Shown: one piece after another, positions 11,599-36,286 of the stretch
Layout of the letters: each line of letters begins with the position of its first letter
Position numbering within the stretch: position 1 is the stretch's first letter
Assembly (NCBI RefSeq): GCF_964275005.1
Contig: NC_092706.1
Coordinates: forward strand, 30,370,781 to 30,434,780
DNA from: Diadema setosum
Taxonomy: Eukaryota; Echinodermata; Echinoidea; Diadematoida; Diadematidae
Reading direction: 5' to 3'
DNA: 64,000 nt
The notes under the pieces: generated by a model
What the model was told of the DNA's origin: nothing
Databases searched by the model: none
The model's input: the letters and a program-made list of their open reading frames with translations, nothing else
Position numbers and translations under genes: made by a program

Positions 11599-12759
11599 TG
11601 TATGTTGCGATACTTGAGAAAATAGTGACTCCAAAATAAGGAAGGAACAGAATGAGGTGAGGTCTGACTGTCCCCAGTGTTTATTGCAGACTCACTGCCT
11701 CCAATCATGTAAAAGTACTTATGAGCAACATTGTAAATAGGTGGAAATATTGGAATACATGCTGAGACACATAAAAAGCTATTATACTGCGTAATGACAT
11801 AACGCAGAACAGGCCAATAGCACGTGACTGCATGCGGTTACATAATATGACTTGTTACATAATAATTATTATGAGCTTCCTCGTGGAGACGATTACTAGT
11901 ATGAGCTCCCTCGTGGAGACTAATCCTCTTGATATATTTAATATTCTTGTTTATATATCTCTAAGATGTATAATGCTTGCTTTATGTTAAGTGCTGTCTG
12001 GGGGCAAATTACAGGCCCCATCTTTCTCTCTCTCTCTCTTTTTTCTTTCTTTAAATCAACAACATAAATATGACTTGTATCTAGACACAACATGATTTGA
12101 ATATGCAATGTATCTAAACACAACGAACTTTTGCATTTTTTGGAATTGAAATGACAGATCTGGTTGGAAGCACACACACTTTTGGTTAAATCTTTCGGAA
12201 AGTTGTCGATCTCAAAAGTGTACCAAATCTATCATGTAAGGGAACAAGGGGGGAGGGAGAGGGAGATTTTTCATTTTTTTTAATTTATTTTTTATTGAGA
12301 TTAAACTATCTGGTGCACGTAACACTGGGTGAAATATTGGGACAAATTTCTTTCAAAAAGGCAAGAAAATGGTCCATAACTCGATAATTACGGATGGGGG
12401 CAAAATGATTACGCCTGCCCCACCCCTTCCCCGACATCGACGCCCCTGTCCTCTTCCTGCCTTAAAGAACACCCAAACATAGATAAAATAAAATTTCATA
12501 TAGGTATGTGTCAACATTATCAAAACAGGATGGAACTCTGATCTGTCTGGCACATGCAGTTTGTAGAACAGCGCCCTCTTTAAGGTCTGATATTCTCGAC
12601 AGGCGGGGGAAAAGAAGAAGATGAGGGTGTGATAAGAGACGACAAAGCACTGGCAGTGTTTATGGAAGGGAGTATTGACCCTTGACAAGACCAAGAGCAC
12701 TGTACCCCCCCCCCCCCCACATACACACACAAACAAACACTGGCTAGACGTATACCTTC

Positions 12760-13017
12760 AATGTCTGAATATTATTCACATCGTCAGCTCCCACTCTCCT
12801 GGACTCATTACCCCTTTCAATAATCAGAAGCATCTTCCTTTGATTCTTTCAAGAAAGCACTAAAAACTTACTTGTTCAAGCATTGGTGATTGTAACCCTA
12901 TATGTTATGTCATGATTGATTGCATAATGTTATGTCAAGCGCATAGAGAATTTACGATAATTATTATGCGCTTTATAAATGTGTATTATTATTATCATTA
13001 TTATTATTATTATTGTT
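12760..13017 (+). mobile_element. 3' relic of a non-LTR retrotransposon (LINE)
   Basis: A short coding remnant reads SFDSFKKALKTYLFKHW and then a stop at about 12887. This is the usual extreme C-terminus of many invertebrate LINE reverse transcriptase ORFs. It is followed by a 3' UTR with GCGCTTTATAAATG and a terminal (ATT)n tail. Upstream the frame is broken: LDSLPLSIIRS lies in another frame, as expected of a decayed copy. Only the last ~260 bp remain. Confidence 0.65.
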
Positions 13018-16000
13018 GTGGTTGCTGTTATTGTTTATTATGATTAGCACAGAACGTAAAGAAGGATCAATCAGTTGGAAAATTCACTTCCTTTGCTTTT
13101 TTTGCTTTTTTTTTTAATACAAGTCCATGGTCAGGTTTATAGGAAGATCTGCACTAGCTCACTTTTCACACTACAGAAATTAACTTGAGCCACAGGGTTT
13201 GTAGGTTAAGCAGTCATGTAACACTACAAATCAATTCGCCTTTATATCAATTTACCTGTTCAGTTATTCCTTTCCCAAAGTGGGACAAAGATTCTGCAGT
13301 TCTGGCAATCTAGAGTGCGTGAACTAATACAGGTGACAGTAAGCAGTGTGCTAAACGTGAGACTATCATAGGGAAGATCTGAAGACTGAGGATGCATTCT
13401 AACCCCGTATGCCTCCATTAAACGACGGAAAATCGTTCTCTCCGTCTCCCCTCTTTCATCCGTAGAAGTAGGAAAAACAGATCAATCTTCGACCTTTGGA
13501 ACGCAACTTCTCCGAAATGTAGATATTATTCTAAGCGTCTGCTGGAAAACATATAATTTTGTCAAGAGTGCTTGAACTTTGACCCCTCGGCCTGACGTCA
13601 ACGCTGTCTCTTTTTCATCATTTCAGGACGACAGATCAGATGGAATTCATTCCCAAAACGACGAACAGTTTTAAATAGACTACACAGATGAAGGTTCTAT
13701 TCTCTTTCCGGACGCAGGGTCAAGGCATGTGCGTGTTATGGTTCAATGGAACTTTACTCTGTGACATTGCTATGAAATCATTTTATAATACATACACTCT
13801 AGGGATACTTATCGTGTATCCACGTGCCGTCAACTTTACTAAACACGTCATTTTCAACAATAGTGATATTGCAAATGACTTCTAATATTGAACACATCCC
13901 ATTTGATTAACCATATACTTATAATCCAGACTGATTTCGCAGCTCAGATTTTCAGATAAACTAAACGTGGCACTGAGGTCGGTGTAAACACAGTCATGCA
14001 CGTCATATCATCATGCTCTCGTGTTTCGCCTGACGGTTAAAGTATGATTTCACCTGCTGTTGAAGGTGAAATCATACTCGGAGAATGGCAAAAAGCTTTA
14101 AGTCATAAAATTGGCTAATCGTGATAATTATGATACAATCAAAGTTATATATGGCACTTAAAAAATCCATCGTTTTTCATATAACTCAATGAAATAGATT
14201 CAGTTCTAGGCCTAATGCAAATGATTCCGTTACCATGACAAAAAAAAAAATCTTCTGTTGGCTTGTAAATATAAATACTATGATAAAAATGACGTTTCTT
14301 CTTGTTCACAATCAGTAACGGCAATCTCTTTAGCCTTCTTTATTGCAAAGCTGACACCACAATACTGTGATATAACGGATATTTTTTTCTTTCATTAGGG
14401 AAATCTAATGACTATTTGTGTTTGCGTGAATGTGAAAACATATAAACACTTCATCAAAATTAATACACTGCGATTTCAGTTAATCATTCTTCCGTCAATG
14501 CATGTAAAAAATAATTCACATATTTTAACTTTCTTTCAAATTGTGAAAAAGACTTCTATACCTTAATGACTCGGGTTTCCACTAGCTTACTTTGTTTATC
14601 ATAATCTTGAACTTTGACTTGAATTCATTGTTCACGTTATATCAAAACAGTCATAAGCTTAGAAAGTTGAGGAATCTCTATCTTGTGTTATCAAGACTGA
14701 AATCTGAAAGGGGAAGTCATAAAAAGCAAATTCGCCCACGCAGGAAGATCGATTTTCTGACTAAATGGGTAGCTATCAAAGAGATTTAAATCTCTTTGGT
14801 AGCTATCACCACAAATGTTTAAGTGGGCATTCTATGTTGCAAACATTAATTTTATATTTATTTTGTTTGTCCACAATGAATTTCATACATCCAGACACTT
14901 TCTGAGGATGTACGTGTTTTATTAAACAGAACAGCAAAGGCCAAATTGTGGAGTTGTCAACCTTCATGGATATGTGGGTTGAGTGAATACTGCATTAGTA
15001 GAACACATCAGTAAAAGTTTGAGGAAAATCGGACAATCCATTCAAAAGTTATGAATTTTTGAAGTTTCTGCTCAGTCACGGCTGGATGAGAAGACTACTA
15101 AAGCTTTGTGTGAAAACAAAGTTTAAAAAAAAAAACCAAAGAAACAAGCTCAAACACCAAATGACAACATGGCTTTATTCAACAAAAAAAGAAGAAAAAA
15201 GATTAGGAACTCAGATATTTATCATTTCGTATAATGAGAAGTGTGTTTTGGCTATACACTCGATTTCCGATGTTTTTGCCAGTGTTTGATGGAGGTTGAT
15301 GTCATTAGTGGCACGCCAGAGATCGGCGGTGAGTGGTGTTCTGTCTCCGCTTCCTCCCGACTTCCTGCCAACCAATCCTAGTTGAGAACACAGAGCTAGA
15401 CTATTACCTTTTACTAAGCCTGCTGTCGAATCGCCTGATTTAGCACAGACAGCTATAATAGGCAGACATGTAAAGGCAGCCAGGACGTGAGTGAATGGTG
15501 GTGGTGAAAAGTTCTAGTGACGGATATACAATTTCAGCCGGTGAGTTAAATACATTCTATTCTTTTCTGAAACTTTTTAGTGACATTTTTTAGTGCTAGG
15601 GAATTGCTTTGTCTTTACTCATCTATACAAAGAAATATCGATGTGATCTGTACTCTGATCACTGTCTTGCTCATCACAGACAGTGTAGCCTGTAGGCCCC
15701 TTTACCGTGCATAATGTTGGCTGGAAAGTTGTAAACAATCATTGAATGAAATACTTCAGTCTTCAACTTTTATTCAAAACAGCATACTGCACTGTAGGCA
15801 CACAGAATACACCTTGTGTCTGTTTAAAGAGGTTAAAAAATGACACTAAAAACTTAATGCACTTATTCACATCCACAAGAGAGTAAAACAATATGGTCTA
15901 TACCTAAGTTTCATTATGTGGAAGATGTATGACCGTTTGAGTTAGATAATATAATTTGTATGTTGTGTATGGTTTGTGTATGTTTGCTGTTACTGTACGC

Positions 16001-16905
16001 ATCACGTGATAATTATTCCATTGTCTAATCGTCCATAGGGTGCATAGTAAATGACTCACTGATCGTGGTTCGTATAGGACAAAGGTCTACTTCGTTCCGT
16101 GTTCTTTGTTTCTGAATTTTTCCTCAGGGCATAACACTGATTGAGACCTTTCGCGGGTTAGATGCTGGCCCTGAACCTGTCGCCATCAATCTAACCAATA
16201 AATCAAGTCATGAAGTTCGCTTAATTCCCCCCTCAACCGGTGTGCAGAATGTCGTTTACCGTGAAGAGCACAATCATTTGTTATCATAACATAGCCATTA
16301 ACACGAAATTCTGAGAATCATTTTTCTTTTGAGGCGTTTTTCTTTAGATTATTTTCTTAAACTCTCGCAGGCGATTTGTGAGAATCTCCCATTCATCATT
16401 GTGTGAAGAGAGGCTTGAATCTGCACATATCATTACATCGTGTAGAATATATGTGCAGAGAGACTACCAGTCCTTTGCACTTGTTTTACAACTTTCAGTC
16501 TGTTTCAATCATCCGACTGCATGAATGATATGGAAATTACCTGCAGCAGTTCGATGAGATATATCTCCTTTAAATTGCTCATTATCTGTCAAAGAGCATT
16601 TATCATCTAAAACACCTAACTCGATTGCTTTTGTTATAGTCCCAATTTGAAGGGAAAAGGAAACAACACAGGAAATGTGTGCTTCATCAGAGGGAGGTGA
16701 GGAAAGTGAAATGGGGAAATAAGATTGACGTAGAGATGTAGATATAGATAAACATACAGGTAAGACAAAGAGAAAGGTACTAAACGAGACACAGAAGCAG
16801 ATAAAGAGAGGAGAGCAGAAATAGTACAAAACAACGAACACAGTGTCCTCAGATAGTTCGTGTTCGGTCGAGAATCTTGTCTACATCTAAATAAGAAGTG
16901 GATTC
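13018..16905. other. Intergenic stretch, mostly featureless
   Basis: AT-rich DNA without a supported gene. It contains two perfect short palindromes (14041-14078 and about 14772-14791). One open stretch of about 53 codons at 16128-16288 follows a CAG acceptor-like site and reads GITLIETFRGLDAGPEPV onward. It has no start codon and no recognised family, and could be a decayed retroelement fragment or a lone exon. Several short open frames at 13.7, 14.6, 15.1 and 16.5 kb look random. Confidence 0.4.
14041..14078. repeat. Short perfect hairpin
   Basis: AGTATGATTTCACCT and AGGTGAAATCATACT are exact complements around an 8-base loop. Function is unknown. It may be a remnant of a MITE. Confidence 0.8.
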
Positions 16906-17909
16906 AGGTGTGAGTTTCTTCAATTTATCTCCCTCTACAAATTAAATTCGTTAAGATCACAACTGCTGATCTGTAAATTAACAAGGAAAAGTAGAAATTA
17001 CGCGGTGCGTAATATATGTCCCCGCCGGAAGTAGCATTTTGTAGCAAAATGTGCAATACAGGTCAAAAATTAAGGTCAAAGGTCAAAGAAGTCAAAGGTC
17101 AAAATTCTGTGTAGAAGTTTTGAAGCCCTCACCTAGTGCCATCACATAAAGCAAACGGAATCGGAATCGGGTTAGAAATGGCGAAGGAGTAGCATTTTGT
17201 AGCCAATGTACAATACAGGTCAAAAATCAAGGTCAAAGGTCAAAGAAGGCAAAGGTCAAAATTCTGTGTAGAAGTTTTGAAGCCCTCACCTAGTGCCATC
17301 ACATAAAGCAAACGGAATCGGAATCGGGTTAGAAATGGCGAAGGAGTAGCATTTTGTAGCAAAATGTACAATATAGGTCAAAAATCAAGGTCAAAGGTCA
17401 AAGAAGGCAAAGGTCAAAATTCTGTGTAGAAGTTTTGAAGCCCTCACCTAGTACCATCATATAAAGCAAACGGAATCGAAATCGGGCTAGAAATGGCGAA
17501 GGAGTAGCATTTTGTAGCAAAATGTACAATATAGGTCAAAGGTCAAGGTCAAAGGTCACGACTGAAATTCTGTGTAGAAGTTTCAAAGCTCCCTTGTAGT
17601 GCTATCATATAAAGCAAACAGAATTAAAATTGGCTCATAAATGACAGAGAAGTAGCAAATTGAAGATCTTGATCACACACGGACGCACACACGGACACAC
17701 GGACGGACGGACACACGGACGGACGGACACACACACGTACGGAGCCCGTTTCATAGTCCCCTGCTCGAACTCGTTCGGCGGGGACAACAAACACGACAGG
17801 TTCAAGTCCCACTGGTTCCTTTTTTCCGACATGTTTGTTAATTTACAGATCAACATCTTAACAAATTTAATTTGTAGAGGGAGACAAATTGAAGAAACTC
17901 ACACCTGAA
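16906..17909. mobile_element. Outer inverted-repeat element, host of the DR1-bearing element
   Basis: The left arm (about 16906-16982) begins CAGGTGTGAGTTTCTTCAAT, and the right arm (about 17829-17909) is its complement, ending GAAACTCACACCTG. The arms are about 75 bp and over 90 percent matched. The core is the tandem element at 17017-17786, which has its own termini. This is best read as one element inserted into another, or as a tandem element that captured flanking arms. Confidence 0.75.
17017..17786. repeat. Tandem element with ~158-bp units, DR1 sites and GGACGGAC tail
   Basis: Short terminal inverted repeats TGTCCCCGCCG and CGGCGGGGACA bound four units that start with GTAGCATTTTGTAGC at about 17031, 17190, 17346 and 17505. 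Units 1-3 each carry AGGTCAAAGGTCA once and unit 4 carries it twice: five perfect DR1 nuclear-receptor sites (AGGTCA, one-base spacer, AGGTCA). A GGACGGACACAC microsatellite (17680-17735) precedes the right end. The element ends 320 bp upstream of the start codon of the protease gene. Confidence 0.85.
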
Positions 17910-18105
17910 CCTTCATCCCTCTGAATAATATCTTTCTTTCAAGAAGTGGATTGCTTGAATGCAGTGAATTCACTGTCCTCATTCTCTTATATCTTGTCTC
18001 CTTAACAGCAACGAGCCTTACGATTGTTTGCTTTCTTTGACTAGGATACTGGTCATCACGTTACCGTGAGAGAACGTCGTCTGATTGCTGATCGTGTCTG
18101 AGACG
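17910..18105 (+). promoter_or_regulatory. Presumed promoter or 5' UTR of the Ig-protease gene
   Basis: This 196-bp stretch separates the repeat element from the first coding ATG. A TATA-like CTTATATCTTG lies near 17986. A start site nearby would give a 5' UTR of about 90 bases, but an upstream non-coding exon cannot be excluded. The call rests on position only. Confidence 0.3.
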
Positions 18106-31793
<13,688 letters not shown>

Positions 31794-33084
31794 ACCTCAA
31801 TCAACCAACCAGAGTTGGGTGAATCATGAATGAACAGCTTGAGAGATGCTTAAAGATCTTGTATGTCTGGCTCACAGTGATCAGGTTCTCAATATGATTG
31901 GAACCGATGTGACAGGCAACAATTCTTAATTGTTATGCTGCTTGGTTTGTTTGCTTTGATTTACTAACATCATTAGTTAACTCAAGAAGCCCAGGAAACT
32001 GACCATACATTGTAATTGGTAGGCTGAAATGTAAAACAAAGCATTGTAATTTAGTTATTGCATCTACATGTATAGCATACAAGGAAACCTACTAGCTGTT
32101 TAACCCTTTGGTGCCAATGAGGCAAATGTGCACTAATTTCACACACATACTTATGGACTATTAATTCAGGTGGCACACAGAGATTTAGAGCTTTTTTAAA
32201 TTTCTGAACTTGTGGCAGCAGTTCCAGACTAACATGTTTTTGTATATTCATTAGTCCAGAAATGCCTTTGGTTAAACCTGAAAGAAGACCAAAAACACCA
32301 ACACTGTCAGTTTGTGAAGAGTACTGAATGTGTGAATTAAAGTTGAGCAGGATGATCACATTTACTTGTCTTTTAACCCAGTTATCTGGTGCTGATCTTC
32401 ACTTTAGATGATGATTTTCAGGCAGTCGGAAGAGGTTTCAGCTGTCATGTTACTCAGAGACATAGGACACTTGATATCACACCTTGTGACAAATCTATCA
32501 ATCCTGTTTTTGAAAATGCTCTAGGTAGCTTCTCTGCTTTGCAGTTCTTGTCATAACATGTGTACAAATATAAATATTTTTTGTTTTCATAAATTGTGAT
32601 AAAAAGTATGTTGAAGCATAAACATCACTAAATGCAAAATATGTAAAAAACAATGTGTCGAAACATCATGAATCAACAGTAAAATTCGAATATTGTACCA
32701 GTTTGTAGCCAACATTGTTTTCATTTCTGTGCTGTCTCTTATGCTAGGTTTACATTGTGTTCCTGGTGTCCACTCCAGCCCTATGTGCCCAAAATGTAGT
32801 GTGCTGTGGGATTTGGGGAATTCTTTCCTCTGTATTTAAGCTTTGTTAGGTCCTGCTAAAACTTATCATGGTCTATCGCAGTATATTGTGAGTCTCAACC
32901 CCAGAAGCTCAAAGGCATGCCATATAAAGTGCACGGTTCAGTCTTCAGTTTACCATGATGCTATTATCTTCCCTCCAGACCTGTCCTTTTCTGATGGAGT
33001 CCTTCACGCTTCTCACATTCTGATCAAGATCTAAATGTTTTTCTCATTCTGTCAAGGCTTTCTACAGATAGAATGTGGACACCA

Positions 33085-33467
33085 GGCAGCTCTTTCCCTG
33101 TGGCCTGATCAACACTCTTTCTCTGTAACCTGGTCAACTCTCTTTCCCTGTAACCTGGTCAACACTCTTTCCCTGTAACTTGGTCGACACTTTCCCTGTA
33201 ACCTGGTCAACACTCTTTCCCTGTAACCTGGTCAACACTCTTTCCCTGTAACCTGGTCAACACTCTTTCCCTGTGACCTGGTCAACACTCTTTCCCTGTA
33301 ACCTGGTCAACACTCTTTCCCTGTAACCTCGTCAATACTCTTTCCCTGTGACCTGGCCAACACTCCCCCCTGTAACCTGGTCAGCACTCTTTTCTTCTAA
33401 CCTGGTTAGCACACTTTTGCCATGACATGGTAAATACACTTTTCCTGTGATGTGGTCAACACACTTT
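33085..33467. repeat. 25-bp minisatellite, about 14 units
   Basis: The unit ACACTCTTTCCCTGTAACCT plus GGTCA repeats with high identity in the centre and decays toward 33467. A (GT)n run follows at about 33519-33544. Confidence 0.93.
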
Positions 33468-33517
33468 GGGTAGACTAACTCAGCTCAAGATATGACCTGA
33501 CAAGCTTAGGAGAGTAA

Positions 33518-33548
<31 letters not shown>

Positions 33549-35465
33549 AAAACACTTTCAAAGTAAAAGTAAATGTGATGAAATTAAATGTTATGAATTG
33601 CATGAATCCTCACAATAGCACACAAAATATAATATTCAATGATTCACCCATTTTTCTTTCTTTTTTTCAGTACACATTACAATATACTTTAACAGTTATC
33701 TTAAGTTGAGAAGCAGGGAGTTTTTGGAACATTCTGGTCTCAACAGAAGACAATTCACATATTTGGGCCACTGACACTACAAATGCAACCTCTGATTAAT
33801 CATGACTGAAACCTGCACCAAATTCATTACTTAGTGATGTGGTAAGAGGCTGATATCTCCGCTTGCAAACTAATACAATGTACAACCAACCCCCCCCCCC
33901 CACAAAAAAAAAAGAGAGAGTAATAAAGCTGTAAAACATACACAGTACGTACAAGTATCAGACAAATCAGGCAGATCTGATCAAAACATCAAGAAAGTGC
34001 TGGAGAGCTACCAGCAACTGTCTTTTAATAGGGAACGCTTTTAAAAATGCATCAAGAGAATGTACAACTGTACAATTGTATGTACAAATATTGAAGATAA
34101 CAAAGTAAAGAGTGAAATGAAAAACACATGGTAAAACCAACTATTACAAACCAGCTTTATATGAGCCAACAGTAGACAGAACAGTCCACAGAAAGTTCAT
34201 ACGCCGAATATCTAGATCTTTAAACGACTTCTGGTGTATTGATGATCTTCTTCACAATAATTCCCTACATGTCATGTCATAATTCCCTACAAGTCATTCT
34301 TCTTAAAAGCCAAATTGGTATAACAGAAGAAAATCATGTGTTCATAGTTTACTTTGTTACTTAGTTGTAGTGATATTGAAGAAAGCAACTTTCATCTTAT
34401 CTTTGTATTTACCATGAAAGCAGAGAACAACTCTGTTCTGGCTGGATTAATTACAAGACAGAAATAACTCTTTATGTAAATGGAGTGCTATGAGAGCATC
34501 AAAGATAACATGCCAGAATGACAGGCAAAGCCAACATTTCAAATAAATGGCACTAAGTCAAGAACAGGCCTCCCAATGGTGAATGAAAACTTGTACTACA
34601 GCTGTAATTCCACAGTGAATAGAAAGGCTTTGATTAATTCTAAATTTACAACGCACAATTTCAATGATAAGCAGTTACAAACATGTCTCAAATATCTTTC
34701 AATTACATCACTTTTCCGTGTTCCTTCATCTTTGTTTGAACTTTCTTCAAAACAACACAACTCACAATACAAATAACACTGGCAAAAATTCGATTGTCAG
34801 GATCTAGATCAAATAATATGATTTAGAAATATCAGGTTTGAATGATATCAATATATGATATCAAAAGATAATATGATCCAATCTACTTCAGCCACTTAGT
34901 TTTCTCTAAGTCATCACTTGATCTCATGCCAATTTTAACTCATAATATGGTGTGGTCAAAGTAAGGAAAGACTGCTGAGTGCCAATTTTAGTACAGCTGG
35001 GATAGCTTTGACAACAAACTTCAGGACTCATGATGCTGTGCTACAAAGATTGTTGGCATGATCACAATTTTTTTTTAATCATTAGACTGTGTAGAAACCT
35101 TGCCAAACACCAGCTTGGTGAAGGCACATTCATCTATGAAGAATAATAAATGTGATTCTAATACGTAAGTTGACTTGTAGGTGAGCATGTGTTTTAAGAT
35201 TGTCCTGCCATAGAGGTTGCTATGGGATTTACTTTTTGTAGTATTTAAAGACATGACTATAAGCCTGTTAACACCAACTTCAGTTTCACAAAGTTTGTTT
35301 GAATGCACTGTGAGAGATGGGGATTGTAACAGAAAAAAGAAGCTGGCTGAAGCATGTAGTTTGGGGATATAGCACACCAATCATATATAAGGGGAAATCC
35401 CTCCAGCACTGATTTAGCAGCAAGTCTTCACAAGAGGACACCAAAGTGGAGATGAAGAACTATGT

Positions 35466-35556
35466 TGAGCCTACAGCTGAAGCTAGCCTACAGCTGAGTC
35501 TAGCCTATGCCTGAAGTTAGCCTACAGCTGAGGCAAGCCTACAGTTAAGGCTTGCC
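35466..35556. repeat. ~20-bp minisatellite, about 5 units
   Basis: Variants of AGCCTACAGCTGAAGCT recur head to tail in this stretch. Confidence 0.8.
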
Positions 35557-36205
35557 TACTGGTAAGAGGATACGATGAGACTGCAGCTAAGGTAAGGTTT
35601 GTGTTAACACAACCACCAGTTCCTCTACCTCCACGTATTTGACAGCCTTGTGGGTAGTTGGACTCTGTCAGTTTGTTGCCTAGTAAAAAACTCCTTCAAT
35701 AATGCACCCTGGAACTGATTTTAAAGGTATATGTTTTCAATCCATCCATGGAAATATCACATAATCTTGGAAGTGAACTGTTAAGAGTTCACAGATAAGA
35801 AGAAAACACAAAACTTGCTTCAACTAGGGCAACAGCAACAAACAGATAAACAAGCTAGCAAGCCTCCTCAACAAACCCAATAATCATCATCGGCTCAACC
35901 TGGGCGACTCACATCACCCTTCCAACAGCTCTACTGTTGATTAAAGGGTACAAGACAAACTTCAATGTCAACAGGAACATGACAAAATAAACATAAGAAA
36001 TAAGAACTGATGAAGTGTTGGTGTCATTCTGTAGTTGAGACTTACAGATTAGCACTTCATTCACATCTGTAGCATATTCTGGAGCTGCAATCAATGCAAA
36101 GAATGTACAACTCTTCCTTCTTTTGTGATACTGGAAAAGTCATATGGGATGCTCTACGATCACGGTAGGAAGGAGGCAAAGTGGTTACCATGGTGACAGT
36201 ATGCA

Positions 36206-36286
36206 TCACTTGACTGTTGGTGTCTCTGTTCTCAGGGTACTGATGACATCTTGGTTGACAAGGAAGATAAATCGCAGACCTGCAAT
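36206..36286 (-). CDS. MCRS1: MCRS1 last exon
   Basis: Encodes IAGLRFIFLVNQDVISTL, then RTETPTVK and TGA, matching the human C-terminus IASLRFVFLINQDLI. The acceptor TTTTACAG ends at 36287. Using the nearer AG at 36280 would break phase with the FHA exon. Confidence 0.92.
   Translation of the reverse strand: MAGLRFIFLVNQDVISTLRTETPTVK

Larger units (their letters stand above)
31794..36205. other. Convergent intergenic region and both 3' UTRs
   Basis: Lies between the 3' ends of the protease gene (plus) and MCRS1 (minus). It must hold the two 3' UTRs, but I see no convincing AATAAA for either. It contains two minisatellites and a (GT)n tract, listed separately. Short open frames at 32.1, 34.6 and 35.1 kb look random. 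Confidence 0.6.

Noticed and set aside
17795-17815. GGTTCAAGTCC resembling a tRNA B box
   Set aside because: No A box, acceptor stem or anticodon arm can be placed around it; it lies in the inverted-repeat element.
17624-17856. Open frames with repeated SVRPSVCPSV
   Set aside because: Translation of the GGACGGACACAC microsatellite tail; the same occurs at 48484-48675.
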